Shown: one piece after another, positions 1-9,187 of the stretch | How positions within the stretch are numbered: the first letter of the stretch is position 1 | Layout: the number at the start of each line of letters is the position of its first letter | Origin: CAYFUR01 sp964346275 | GTDB lineage: Bacteria; Sumerlaeota; Sumerlaeia; SLMS01 | Length of the DNA: 64,000 nt | Direction: 5' to 3' | Assembly (NCBI GenBank): GCA_964346275.1 | Contig: CAYFUR010000004.1 | Location: 1 to 64,000, forward strand | Notes under the pieces: generated by a model | Databases searched by the model: none | What the model was told of the DNA's origin: nothing | The model's input: the letters and a program-made list of their open reading frames with translations, nothing else | Made by a program: the position numbers and the translations under genes

Positions 1-155
1 CCCAGCTTAGTCATCAAACTCAGCTTCTTCTTACTTCCTTGTCCTACCGTGAAAGACGCCGCTGAGGGAGGAGGAATGCCTGTGTATGCTGAGGAGCAAC
101 CATGGGAAGCCTGCGCTCCCCGCCGTATTCGGGTGATCATTCTGCGAACAGGACT

Positions 156-190
156 AAAAAAAGACCGGGCGGAGGCCGAAGCCTCCGCCC
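156..190 (-). terminator. Rho-independent terminator with UUCG tetraloop
   Basis: On the minus strand a perfect 10-bp stem (176-167 pairing with 190-181) closes a TTCG loop with a C-G closing pair, the very stable cUUCGg tetraloop. A run of seven T follows at 162-156. It lies 35 bases beyond the stop of the secreted protein gene, so it ends that transcript. Confidence 0.9.
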
Positions 191-224
191 GATTCGGTTG
201 GCAATGAGGAAAGGGGACTGCTGA

Positions 225-1142
225 TTAGTTGTACAGGTTCCACTCGCTCACGCTGGTGGTGCCGGAAACCTCGGAAACGATGAAGTTCTCGAACATGTGG
301 CCGGCGGAATCGTCGGGATCAACGGTCGAGGTGAAGGGATCGGTCTGGAAGATGATCGCCTTGCCCGCGTCGGTGACGGTCGGGGGCGTCGTGTCTTCGT
401 AGCTGCCGAGGGGGTTGACCAGGTCGTCGAGGTAAATGGTCAGCGTGACGCCGCCCGCTGTGTCCTGGGCCACGACGCGCATGGGGATCCACTGGTTCGT
501 GGCCGATTCTTCCGGGTCGCGGATGACCTGCGAATCCATGCCCTGGCCGTCGGGGATGTCGCCTTCGGAGACGCCACCGGAACCCACTTCAAAATAGTAG
601 CGGGCCAGAAGCGTGCTGACACCAGCATCCCAGCGAAGCAGGCTGGCATAGTTGCCAAAGGTGGTGGAGCTGTCGCTGCGAAGCTCCAGCCAGTAGCCAT
701 TCTCGGCGTTGTCGTCCATGTAGACGCCCACGCCGCCCCAGACAGAGGAGCTGCTGGTGTTGGCATCCGCGACATAGGGAAGGACCGTCGTTTCGGCGGC
801 GTAGTCCGTGATGCCAGCGCCGGGTTCAAAAGTCTGGTAAAGAACCTGGACAACGCCATCGACATTGTTGGAAACCGCCTGGAGCACGAGGCCATCGCCA
901 CCGGGACCGGCCGCCGGAGTGGGCGCCCCGACGGTTGTCACGTCGAAACCGGGGTTCCACGTGCTGTTGTTTGCGTCCACATCGGCGGGATCTTTGACAA
1001 GGGCGTCAAAGCCCGCTTCCAGGGTGGCGTCATCGAAATTCTCTGTCACGATGGGGGTGAATGTGAGCTGCGCCGAGGCGGCCAGCGGGGTCATCACCAT
1101 GCCGGCGGCGAGTACGGCGGCGGCAAAAAACTTGGAGTTCAT
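225..1142 (-). CDS. Secreted hypothetical protein, jelly-roll-like
   Basis: This 305-residue protein has a clear signal peptide: MNSKFF, a hydrophobic stretch, then a likely cut after ASA near residue 24. The mature part is rich in Asp, Thr, Gly and aromatic residues, with alternating beta-type segments (YWLELRSDSS, IYLDDL, GHMFENFIV). This resembles LamG or 3-keto-disaccharide-hydrolase-like jelly-roll domains, but no family signature is definite. The start is well supported, because AAGGAGAG lies about 6 bases upstream of the ATG at 1142. The gene stands alone, with its own terminator at 156-190. The function is unknown; export is the confident part, and carbohydrate or surface binding is inference from the fold-like pattern. 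Confidence 0.75.
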   Translation of the reverse strand: MNSKFFAAAVLAAGMVMTPLAASAQLTFTPIVTENFDDATLEAGFDALVKDPADVDANNSTWNPGFDVTTVGAPTPAAGPGGDGLVLQAVSNNVDGVVQVLYQTFEPGAGITDYAAETTVLPYVADANTSSSSVWGGVGVYMDDNAENGYWLELRSDSSTTFGNYASLLRWDAGVSTLLARYYFEVGSGGVSEGDIPDGQGMDSQVIRDPEESATNQWIPMRVVAQDTAGGVTLTIYLDDLVNPLGSYEDTTPPTVTDAGKAIIFQTDPFTSTVDPDDSAGHMFENFIVSEVSGTTSVSEWNLYN

Positions 1143-1340
1143 AGACTCTCTCCTTCATGGGGGTATGAACAAAGGGGCAGCCACGGAGGGACTACTCGCC
1201 AATGTTGACTTCCATTCTGCGCATTGCGCCATCCCCTCGCAAGAAGAAATTCAGTCAAATGTCACGATTTTTTTCATCGGCGAACTTCTGTCGAGGAGCG
1301 CATTTCCGAGATGCCTGATACCAGAGAGGTTGGCTCATCC

Positions 1341-1385
1341 CGCCTGGAATCAGGCGTTCCGCGGGAGAACATTCTCTCGCGGAAC
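1341..1385. repeat. Twin hairpins downstream of nuoM
   Basis: Two inverted repeats sit side by side between the end of nuoM and the promoter side of the secreted gene: CGCCTG-GAAT-CAGGCG at 1341-1356, and a longer one at 1356-1385 with about 14 paired positions and one mismatch. Neither is followed by a T run on the minus strand. They may therefore be 3' stability hairpins or part of a factor-dependent end of the nuo transcript. Confidence 0.5.
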
Positions 1386-1428
1386 CCTTGATCGTCTTTT
1401 CGAGTGTTTCTTTTAAACTTTTGGGGGG

Positions 1429-3135
1429 CTACTGCTTTGCCCGCGCCGCGTCGTCCCAGCGGGCCAGTTGTTTGTCCGCGGCCCCGGCCATCCCCCCGCC
1501 GGATTCCGCCAGGGGCTGGTCGAGCGTTGCGGCGGCGGGAGCCAGCGCGGCCTCGGACGCGGGCGCGATGGCTTTGAAGAGCGGCAGCGGATACAGGCCG
1601 ATGACCACGGCCGCGACGCTGAGCACGGCGAGCTGGCCCCATTCCCGGGGAACGAGATCCTTGAGCGAGCCGTTCTTCTCTTCGTCCAGTTTCCCCCAGA
1701 AGAGTTTCTGATACATGAGGAGCAGATAGACGGCGCCGAAGATCACGCCGGTGGAGGCGGCGGCGGTGACGAGCCACGTATAGTTTGCCATGCCCATGGC
1801 GGCGGCAAAGCTGGCGGGATCCTGGGCCTGCTCGAGGATGGGCAGGTGGTTCATGGAACCGATCAGGACGGAGAATTCGCCGATGAAGCCGTTGAGGCCC
1901 GGGAGGCCGACGGAGCTGAGCACCATCACCATGGTCAGCGCGGCATAGATGGGGAGGTTCCGGGCGAGGCCGCCGAATTCGCTCATGAGGCGGGTGTGGC
2001 GGCGTTCGTAGATCATGCCGACGGCGAGGAAGAGGCCGCTGGTGGAGATGCCGTGGTTGACCATCTGGAGCACGGCGCCGGAAACGCCCTGGGGGTTCAT
2101 GCTGAAGATGCCGACGATGACAAAGCCCATGTGGGAGACGGAGCTATACGCCACCAGGCGCTTGACGTCGGTCTGAACGATGGCGGTCATGGCGCCATAG
2201 ATAATGGCGATCACGGCCAGCCAGGTGATCATGGGGGCAAAGGCGACGGAGGCCTCGGGGAAGAGCGGCAGGCAGAAGCGCAGAATGCCGTAGCCGCCGG
2301 TCTTGAGGAGGATCCCGGCGAGGATGACGGACCCTGCCGTGGGCGCCTCGGTGTGGGCGTCGGGGAGCCAACTGTGGAAGGGGAAGAGCGGCACCTTGAT
2401 GGCAAAGGCCAGGAAGAGCGCCAGGAAGGGGAACATGGCCGAGTGGAAGGTGCCCATGCCGCCGGAGCCGTGCTGGGTCAGCATCATCATCTCGTAGCTG
2501 TAGGTGCGGACGTATTCCGTGCCGCCGGCCACATCGACGCCGTTGTTGTAATACATCCAGATCACCGCCAGCAGCATGAGCAGCGATCCCACCAGCGTAT
2601 AGATCACGAACTTCATGGTCGCATAGATGCGGTTGCCCGAGCCCCAGATGCCGATGAGGAAGTAGAGCGGGATCAGCATCAGCTCCCAGAAGATGTAGAA
2701 CAGGAACATGTCGAGGGCGAGGAAGGTGCCCATGATGCCGGTCTGGAGCATGAGGAGGAAGAAGTAGTATTCCTTCTCGCGCTTTTCAACGGCGGTCCAG
2801 GAGCAGAGGACGCCGAAAATGCCCAGGGCGGCGGTGAGGATGATCATGATCATCGAGAGGTTGTCGACGCCGACGGTGTAGCTGATGCCGAAGTCGCTCA
2901 GCCAGGGCACATGGGCGCGGAGCTGGAAGCCCGTTTCGATGGAGCCATTGAAGAGCGGCGCCGCGGGGTTGCTGTATCCGCCAGTCCAATCGAACTGGCC
3001 CGCGGCCATGACCACCAGCAGCAGATCGAGAATGAGAATGCCCAGGGCGGCCCACTTGACCTGTTTGGCCGGGAGGGCCATGGAGGCGAGGGCGCCAAGA
3101 ACCAGGGGCAGAAAGATGATGAGGGTCAGCATCAT
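1429..3135 (-). CDS. nuoM: NADH-quinone oxidoreductase subunit M
   Basis: NuoM is one of the three antiporter-like proton-pumping membrane subunits of Complex I. The 568 residues are a multi-span membrane protein of the Mrp/ND4 type. They include the family hallmarks KVPLFPFHSWLPDAHTEAP (a Lys and the charged loop of the channel) and VKRLVAYSSVSHMGFV, plus a conserved Glu in the fifth-helix region (YIFWELMLIP). It is slightly long because of an Ala-rich C-terminal tail (from about residue 530). It is the last gene of the nuo operon, 15 bases after nuoL. The start is MM at 3135; either Met is possible. Confidence 0.96.
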   Translation of the reverse strand: MMLTLIIFLPLVLGALASMALPAKQVKWAALGILILDLLLVVMAAGQFDWTGGYSNPAAPLFNGSIETGFQLRAHVPWLSDFGISYTVGVDNLSMIMIILTAALGIFGVLCSWTAVEKREKEYYFFLLMLQTGIMGTFLALDMFLFYIFWELMLIPLYFLIGIWGSGNRIYATMKFVIYTLVGSLLMLLAVIWMYYNNGVDVAGGTEYVRTYSYEMMMLTQHGSGGMGTFHSAMFPFLALFLAFAIKVPLFPFHSWLPDAHTEAPTAGSVILAGILLKTGGYGILRFCLPLFPEASVAFAPMITWLAVIAIIYGAMTAIVQTDVKRLVAYSSVSHMGFVIVGIFSMNPQGVSGAVLQMVNHGISTSGLFLAVGMIYERRHTRLMSEFGGLARNLPIYAALTMVMVLSSVGLPGLNGFIGEFSVLIGSMNHLPILEQAQDPASFAAAMGMANYTWLVTAAASTGVIFGAVYLLLMYQKLFWGKLDEEKNGSLKDLVPREWGQLAVLSVAAVVIGLYPLPLFKAIAPASEAALAPAAATLDQPLAESGGGMAGAADKQLARWDDAARAKQ

Positions 3136-3150
3136 GAAGTCGTCTTCCTC

Positions 3151-5568
3151 TTAGGGCGTCGCGGCGCTTTCGGTGGTTTCCGTTCCGGCATCGGGCGCGG
3201 GTGACACCTGGGATGTCACGGCTTCATCGGCGGCCCGGCGCGGCTCGGGCTGGCTGCCGCCCAGGAACGTCGCCATGCCCAGCGCAAAGTAAAGCAGGAA
3301 CAGGCAAACGCCCAGGAACATCACCAGGCCGTAGATCTGGACCTGGCCATTCTGCAGCCGCCGGAATTCCAGCCCGCAGGCGTTACAGACCCGCCCGAGG
3401 CCGTTCACAATTCCATCGATGATATTCTTGTCGAACCAAAGCACGGCGCGATAGAGCCGCATGGCGCCGCCGACGAACAGCAGGTTATAGGCGTCGTCCC
3501 ACCACCATCCGTTCCAGGAGACGTTCCACAGCGGCTTGAGCCCGCCAATGGAGAGCTTGCGCGCGGGTTCCAGGTTGCCCTTGCCATAGAGCTTCCAGGC
3601 GAGGCCGAGCCCGCCCAGGCCGATGAGCACGGAGAAGATCGCGAGGAGCAATTCCGGCCCGTGGTAATCGGCATAGAGGGCTCCGTCCTTGGTGACATCG
3701 CCGACAACCAGCGCGCCGTAGGGCGCATGACCGCCCGTGAATCCGTAGAACTCCGACGCCACGAAAAGCGACCCGCGATCGGTTACCGGCGCCAGGAAGT
3801 GATGGAACATGGCGTTGTAATCGCCGAGGGGAATCAGCCCCGACGGCACATTGAGCAGGCCCACCACCGCCGAGCAGATGGCGAGGACGATGAGCACCCC
3901 GGTCATGTTCCAGGGGGATTCATGGACGTGGTTCCACTTTTCCTCGCTCATGCGCGGCTTGCCGTGGAAGGCGAGGAAGAGCGAGCGGCCCATATAGAAG
4001 GCCGTCAGGCCGGCGGTGATCACGCCGACAACCCAGAGCGCCATGTGGAAGGTGCTCCCCTGCCCCGCGACAAAGGTCATGTAAAGGATTTCATCCTTGG
4101 AGAAGAACCCGGCGAAGGGAACGATTCCGGCGATGGCCAGCGTCGCCGCCAGGTAGGAGATCCACGTCTTGGGCATCTTGGCCCGCAGGCCGCCCATTTT
4201 GCAGACATCTTCTTCGTGGTGGAGGGCGTGGATCACCGAGCCCGCCGCGAGGAACAGGCAGCCTTTGAAGAACGCGTGGGTAAAGACGTGGAAGATGCCG
4301 GCGGCGAAAGCGCCAACGCCCATGGCGAGGAACATGTAGCCGAGCTGGGAAACGGTGGAGTAGGCGAGGATTTTCTTAATGCCGCGCTGGGTCAGGCCGA
4401 CGTAGGCGGCGATAAAGGCCGTCGCCGCGCCGACAAGGGCCACGATGGCCAGGGCCGCCGGGGCCATCATATAGACGACATTGAGGCGCGCGAGCATATA
4501 GATGCCCGCCGTGACCATGGTGGCCGCGTGAATCAGCGCGGAAACGGGCGTCGGGCCCGCCATGGCGTCGGGCAGCCAGACGAAAAGCGGAATCTGGGCG
4601 CTTTTCCCCGTCGCGCCGAGGAAAAGCAGCAGGGCCGCGGCCGTAATCAGAAGACCCGAGTAAGCAAAGCCGGGGGGCGCCTCGCCAAGCGTCACGGCGG
4701 TGATCAGTTCCTGGAAGTTCAGCGTTCCGAAGCCCCAGAAGAGGAGCGCCATGCCGACGATGAGGCCGAAGTCGCCGATGCGGTTGACGATAAACGCCTT
4801 GTTGCCCGCGTCGGAGCAGGTGAGCTGTTCCGTGAAGGGCTTGCTGAAATAGAAGCCAATCAGCAGGTAGGAGCAAAGGCCCACGCCTTCCCAGCCGATG
4901 AACATCACGACCATGTTGGCGCCCAGCACCAGGATATACATGGACATGGCGAAAAGCGCCAGATAGCTGAAGAATCGCGCGTAGCCAGGATCGAGCTCCA
5001 GTTTGCCGTGGTGCTCTTCCTTCATGTAGCCGGTGGCGTAGATAAAGACCAGGAGGCCGACAAAACTGATAAAGAGGAGAAAAATGACGGTGAGCTGATC
5101 GACATGGAAGGCCAGTTCCACGTCCATCGTCTTGCCGTCCTGGAAGACATTGGGAATCTCGAACCATTTCCAGAGGGTGACCTGGCCGCCCTGTCCCTCG
5201 CGAACGGAAGTCTCCCAGGGCAACGGATGGGCGGGATCCTCGGCGGGAACGAAGAGATAGGCCTGCTTGAGCGCCGTGCGCTGCTCCTCGTTCAGGTTGC
5301 GCCAGCGCACCAGCTCGGGGTGCTCGGCGGGATCGAGGTTTTCCCCTTCCGCGCCGTGGCTTTCCCCGGCGTGGGCGGCTTCGCCATGGGCGCCCTCGTG
5401 GGCGATGTTGTTGACCTGGAAGAAGAGGGCCACGGACAGGACAAAGGTCAGGGCCATGGCCATCCAGGAGATATGGCCGGCGGCGCGGCCGAGCTTGCGG
5501 CAGCCCAGGCCGTTGATCAGGGCGGCAAGCCCCATCACCGCGGGAATTAGCCAGACGAAATCAATCAT
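3151..5568 (-). CDS. nuoL: NADH-quinone oxidoreductase subunit L
   Basis: NuoL is the distal antiporter-like subunit of Complex I, with the long lateral helix at its C-terminus. Hallmarks are GWEGVGLCSYLLIGF, NRIGDFG, KSAQIPLFVWLPDAMAGPTPVSALIHAATMVTAG and KKILAYSTVSQLGYM. At 805 residues it is well above the usual 600-680. The excess is a hydrophilic loop between the second helix and the HVDQLTVIFLL helix (about residues 55-150), which starts with a His/Glu/Ala-rich segment, and a long Pro/Ala/Thr-rich C-terminal end. The ATG overlaps the stop of the upstream 109-residue ORF as ATGA, so translation is coupled. The insertion is unusual but does not disturb the core. Confidence 0.95.
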   Translation of the reverse strand: MIDFVWLIPAVMGLAALINGLGCRKLGRAAGHISWMAMALTFVLSVALFFQVNNIAHEGAHGEAAHAGESHGAEGENLDPAEHPELVRWRNLNEEQRTALKQAYLFVPAEDPAHPLPWETSVREGQGGQVTLWKWFEIPNVFQDGKTMDVELAFHVDQLTVIFLLFISFVGLLVFIYATGYMKEEHHGKLELDPGYARFFSYLALFAMSMYILVLGANMVVMFIGWEGVGLCSYLLIGFYFSKPFTEQLTCSDAGNKAFIVNRIGDFGLIVGMALLFWGFGTLNFQELITAVTLGEAPPGFAYSGLLITAAALLLFLGATGKSAQIPLFVWLPDAMAGPTPVSALIHAATMVTAGIYMLARLNVVYMMAPAALAIVALVGAATAFIAAYVGLTQRGIKKILAYSTVSQLGYMFLAMGVGAFAAGIFHVFTHAFFKGCLFLAAGSVIHALHHEEDVCKMGGLRAKMPKTWISYLAATLAIAGIVPFAGFFSKDEILYMTFVAGQGSTFHMALWVVGVITAGLTAFYMGRSLFLAFHGKPRMSEEKWNHVHESPWNMTGVLIVLAICSAVVGLLNVPSGLIPLGDYNAMFHHFLAPVTDRGSLFVASEFYGFTGGHAPYGALVVGDVTKDGALYADYHGPELLLAIFSVLIGLGGLGLAWKLYGKGNLEPARKLSIGGLKPLWNVSWNGWWWDDAYNLLFVGGAMRLYRAVLWFDKNIIDGIVNGLGRVCNACGLEFRRLQNGQVQIYGLVMFLGVCLFLLYFALGMATFLGGSQPEPRRAADEAVTSQVSPAPDAGTETTESAATP

Positions 5569-5894
5569 TCCGCTTTCGAGCCTCCTGCGCCCTCGCCGGC
5601 GCGTGTGATGGAAAGGGAGAGCACATTGCTCCAGGGAATCAGCGTTTGCCGCCGTCCCGGCTGGCCGGCATCGGGATCGACCACAAGCCCGCGCTCGCCG
5701 GCGCGCATGATGTGAATCTCGTTAATGTCGCCGCTCTCCTCGGGCTGCCACTGGGAGCGCGACCGGGCCACGAGGAAATAAGGCACTTCCTTGAACTCGA
5801 TCTCGCCAGTATCCACGGCGTCGCTCTCCGCGAGACCGAAAATCTCGCGGAGCCCCTCATGAGCGTCGGGATGGCAGCGGCAGGGAGACAGCAT
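5565..5894 (-). CDS. Hypothetical 109-residue protein inside the nuo operon
   Basis: A small soluble protein is encoded between nuoN and nuoL, with 7 bases to the nuoN stop and a 4-base ATGA overlap with nuoL. The ATG at 5894 (MLSPCRCHPD) is preferred over upstream codons that would run deep into nuoN. It has no membrane segment. It starts with a CRCHPD segment, a possible metal or redox site. The middle is beta-rich (VPYFLVARSRSQW, EIHIMRAGERGLVV), and the end is disordered and Gly/Ala-rich. I do not recognise the family. Such tight coupling inside a Complex I operon suggests an accessory or assembly role, or merely stoichiometric co-expression; both are inference. Confidence 0.7.
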   Translation of the reverse strand: MLSPCRCHPDAHEGLREIFGLAESDAVDTGEIEFKEVPYFLVARSRSQWQPEESGDINEIHIMRAGERGLVVDPDAGQPGRRQTLIPWSNVLSLSITRAGEGAGGSKAE

Positions 5895-5901
5895 CAGTTT
5901 C

Positions 5902-7509
5902 TCAGAACAATCCCAGGTTGAAATCCAGGGCGAAAAAGAGCCCCGGCAGAATACCAAACAAAAAGACCAGCACCGCCGTGCCCACCAGCGTTATGCGCGA
6001 GGCCGACGCCGCCGACAAAACGCCGCCGGGCTCCGCCCTCATACCCGCCAGGGAAACGCCCTTTTCCACTTCGCTTTCCTCGCGCATGAACATGGTCACG
6101 ACAAGGCCGAGATAGTAGAAGGCGGACACAACGCTCGCCAGCACGCCGATGATGGCGATTTCCACAAAGCCATGCTGCACGGCTTCCTTAAAGACGTAGA
6201 ACTTGCCCATGAAGCCAACCGTGGGCGGGATTCCGAGCAGGCTGAACATGGTGATGGCCATGCCCAGCGCGGCCACGGGCTTGCGCCGCACCAGCCCGCG
6301 ATAGGCGCCCATATGGCCTTCACCACCCACATAGAACGCGATGCCGAAGGCCAGCACGTTCATCAGCGTATAGGCGGCCATGTAGAACACAATGGCCTGG
6401 CGGACTTCCGCCTGGGCACTCTCGAGTTGATACCCGGTCAATGTCGCCGGGAGTGCCGCCAGGACCAGGACGCCGATGGAGGCGTAGCCCGTGTGGGCGA
6501 CGGAGGAATAGGCCAGCATGCGCTTGATATTCGATTGGGCCAGCGCCGCCAGATTGCCCCAAAGCATGGACGCCACGACCACGAGGCCGATGATAAACGT
6601 GGCCGACGTGGTGAAGGGCACCCAGTTGCTCAATGCCTGGACCAGCGCCACGAGAAAGGCGAGGGCGGCGACCTTGGAGCCTGTTGCGATCATCATCGTG
6701 GTGGGCGTGTTGGCGCCCTCGTAAACGTCCGGCGCCCACATGTGGAAGGGGGCGAGGGAAAGCTTGAAGCAGGCCCCGACGAAAATCAGGGCAAAGCCCA
6801 TGTAGATCCAGATCGGGTTGAGCGGCTCAACGCTGCCCACGGCGGGACCGGCGCCGCCTTCGCGGACCATCGTTTCCGCAACGGTGACACCGCCGGCTTT
6901 CGCCACCGCCGCCACCTCGGTCAGGAAGGTGGTGTGGGTCGCGCCGTATATAAAAGCGATTCCGAAAATCAGAAACGCCGAGGCGAAAGCGCCCAGGATG
7001 ATATACTTGAAGGAGGCTTCCGTGGCCTTGCGGCTTCGCCGGTCGATGCCGGTGAGCACATAGAGTGAGAGGGAAAGGATTTCGAGGCTGATGAGCGCGG
7101 TGAGCAACTCGTTCGCGAGCGTAAGCAACACCATGCCGAATGTGGCGAACATGATGAGCGCGTAAACCTCGCCCGAGGGGAGGTTGCGCTTTTCCACCAG
7201 GCGCGGCATCATCATCGTCTGGACCAGGGCCGCAAAGAGGATGACCAGGCATCCGAGCTGGCCGAACTCGTTGGCCAGAAACGTGTCTTCAATGAATGGC
7301 AGCGTGGGGAGGAAATTCAGAAAGAAAGACACAAAAGCCGCCAGGATGGAGGCCCCGGCGATCAGGGGAAGCAGGCGCCGGCTGCTCTGCTTGTCCGTCG
7401 CGGCATCGACGAGCAGACAGAGAATCGCGCCGCCCAGCAACAGGATGAACGGCACGAGTTCGGAAAAACTGATGTCGGGGACGTAGGCGTGTATTTGGTC
7501 AATGGCCAT
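5902..7509 (-). CDS. nuoN: NADH-quinone oxidoreductase subunit N
   Basis: NuoN is the third antiporter-like subunit of Complex I. The 535 residues show the ND2/NuoN pattern: ELLTALISLEILSLSLYVL with the conserved Glu, KLSLAPFHMWAPDVYEGANTPTTMMIATGSKVAA, NIKRMLAYSSVAHTGY, and TMFSLLGIPPTVGFMGKFYVF near the end. The operon position is unusual. Here nuoN follows nuoK directly and precedes nuoL, whereas the common order is K-L-M-N. The gap to nuoK is 24 bases. The start is the ATG at 7509. Confidence 0.96.
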   Translation of the reverse strand: MAIDQIHAYVPDISFSELVPFILLLGGAILCLLVDAATDKQSSRRLLPLIAGASILAAFVSFFLNFLPTLPFIEDTFLANEFGQLGCLVILFAALVQTMMMPRLVEKRNLPSGEVYALIMFATFGMVLLTLANELLTALISLEILSLSLYVLTGIDRRSRKATEASFKYIILGAFASAFLIFGIAFIYGATHTTFLTEVAAVAKAGGVTVAETMVREGGAGPAVGSVEPLNPIWIYMGFALIFVGACFKLSLAPFHMWAPDVYEGANTPTTMMIATGSKVAALAFLVALVQALSNWVPFTTSATFIIGLVVVASMLWGNLAALAQSNIKRMLAYSSVAHTGYASIGVLVLAALPATLTGYQLESAQAEVRQAIVFYMAAYTLMNVLAFGIAFYVGGEGHMGAYRGLVRRKPVAALGMAITMFSLLGIPPTVGFMGKFYVFKEAVQHGFVEIAIIGVLASVVSAFYYLGLVVTMFMREESEVEKGVSLAGMRAEPGGVLSAASASRITLVGTAVLVFLFGILPGLFFALDFNLGLF

Positions 7510-7533
7510 AGGAGAAATGACTCGCTGATTCGT

Positions 7534-7845
7534 TTATCCGTGCAGGGAATCGTGTTCGTCGACGCGGATGTGGCGCCGAGAGCGGAACAAGGCAATGCAA
7601 ATGGCCAGGCCGACACCGGCCTCCGCCGCGGCCACGGTCATGATAAACAGAACGAGGATGCCGCCGTTCATCAGCCCTTCCTCGTACGCAAAGGAGACAA
7701 AGGCGAGATTCGCCGCATTGAGCATGAGTTCCACGCTCATGAAGAGCGAGATCGCGTTGCGCTTCCACATCACGCCCAACACGCCAATAGTGAACAGCAG
7801 CGCGCTGAGGATCAGATTCGATACGAAGACAGACTCCTGCATCAT
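7534..7845 (-). CDS. nuoK: NADH-quinone oxidoreductase subunit K
   Basis: NuoK is a small three-helix membrane subunit of Complex I (103 residues, the usual size). The conserved Glu residues thought to lie on the proton path are present in SVELMLNAANLAFVSF and in the third helix VAAAEAGVGLAICIA. The start is a double Met at 7845, 4 bases after the nuoJ stop. The protein ends with a short charged tail. Confidence 0.96.
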   Translation of the reverse strand: MMQESVFVSNLILSALLFTIGVLGVMWKRNAISLFMSVELMLNAANLAFVSFAYEEGLMNGGILVLFIMTVAAAEAGVGLAICIALFRSRRHIRVDEHDSLHG

Positions 7846-7849
7846 CGGC

Positions 7850-8404
<555 letters not shown>

Positions 8405-8466
8405 GTACCGTCGGTACTCCTGTGAGCGGAGTGGAGTCAGCTTTTTTTCCGGCCAGGGCCGGAAAG

Positions 8467-8497
8467 AGCCCTTCGTGGCGGGCCGCCACAAAGGGCC
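8467..8497. repeat. Hairpin in the nuoI-nuoJ gap
   Basis: The 99-base space between nuoI and nuoJ contains two GC-rich inverted repeats: TTCCGGCC..GGCCGGAA (about 8447-8464), and CCCTT-GTGGCGG..CCGCCAC-AAGGG just beyond it. No T run follows on the minus strand, so this is not a classical terminator. It could be an mRNA processing or stability element that sets different levels for the hydrophilic and membrane parts of the operon. Confidence 0.4.
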
Positions 8498-8503
8498 GAA
8501 AAC

Positions 8504-9091
8504 CTAGTCCTGCATCGCCTCCTGGGCGCGGGCGGGTTTTTCCCCGGGTTCGGGAGATGTTCGCGGCGTCCACGGGTCCGTGGCCGCGTCGCGATCCGAT
8601 TCCTCGGTGATGTGCGAGATATACGGATCGTACTCATGCGCCGTGCCGAAGCCTTTCTCCGGCGAATCCAGCATGTCTTCCTTATTGGCGACCATGTCGG
8701 TGCGCTTTTCCATGGCGAGTTCATAGGTCGGCCCCATGATAATCGCGTTCTCGGGGCAGGCTTCCTCGCAGAAGCCGCAATAAATGCAGCGCAGCAGGTG
8801 AATCTGATAAATCTCGGCGTAGCGCTCGCCGTGGGACACGCGATGCTCCGGCGTGTTCTCCTGCGCTTCGAGATAGATCGCCTCGGAGGGGCAAACCGCC
8901 GCGCAAAGCGCACAGCCCACGCAGCGCTCGAGGCCATCCTCAAAACGCTGGAGGCGATGGCGGCCGCGAAAGAAAGGCGGCTGCTCGCGCTTCACTTCGG
9001 GATATTCCAGGTTCACGCTCCCCTTGCCCGCGAGGTAGCGCGCCATGTGTTTGCCCGTCTGCATGAAGCCCTTGGCTATGTCTACCAGCAT
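8504..9091 (-). CDS. nuoI: NADH-quinone oxidoreductase subunit I (2x [4Fe-4S])
   Basis: NuoI holds clusters N6a and N6b of Complex I, passing electrons from NuoG towards NuoB. Both ferredoxin motifs are intact: CVGCALCAAVCP and CIYCGFCEEACP, separated by the usual 30-odd residues. The 195 residues have an amphipathic N-terminus (MLVDIAKGFMQTGKHM), which anchors at the membrane arm, and a disordered Pro/Glu-rich C-terminus. It lies 96 bases after nuoH in the same operon. Confidence 0.96.
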   Translation of the reverse strand: MLVDIAKGFMQTGKHMARYLAGKGSVNLEYPEVKREQPPFFRGRHRLQRFEDGLERCVGCALCAAVCPSEAIYLEAQENTPEHRVSHGERYAEIYQIHLLRCIYCGFCEEACPENAIIMGPTYELAMEKRTDMVANKEDMLDSPEKGFGTAHEYDPYISHITEESDRDAATDPWTPRTSPEPGEKPARAQEAMQD

Positions 9092-9187
9092 CGGTTCAAC
9101 TCCTTAAAGGTCCTTCGGGACTTGGCATCTCGGTTTTTTTGGGGAGGCCGAAAACCTCCACACCGCTCACGTCCAGGAAAATAGCGG

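Noticed and set aside
1468..3204. Long plus-strand open frame of 578 codons opposite nuoM
   Set aside because: It is an antisense shadow of nuoM, with extreme His/Asp/Gly/Glu content typical of GC-rich frame artefacts, and no ribosome site or family signal.
3661..5550. Long plus-strand open frame of 629 codons opposite nuoL
   Set aside because: Shadow of nuoL with the same charged low-complexity composition; nuoL itself is certain.
8447..8464. TTCCGGCC..GGCCGGAA hairpin as a terminator in the nuo operon
   Set aside because: The T run lies on the wrong side for minus-strand transcription, and the operon continues into nuoJ.
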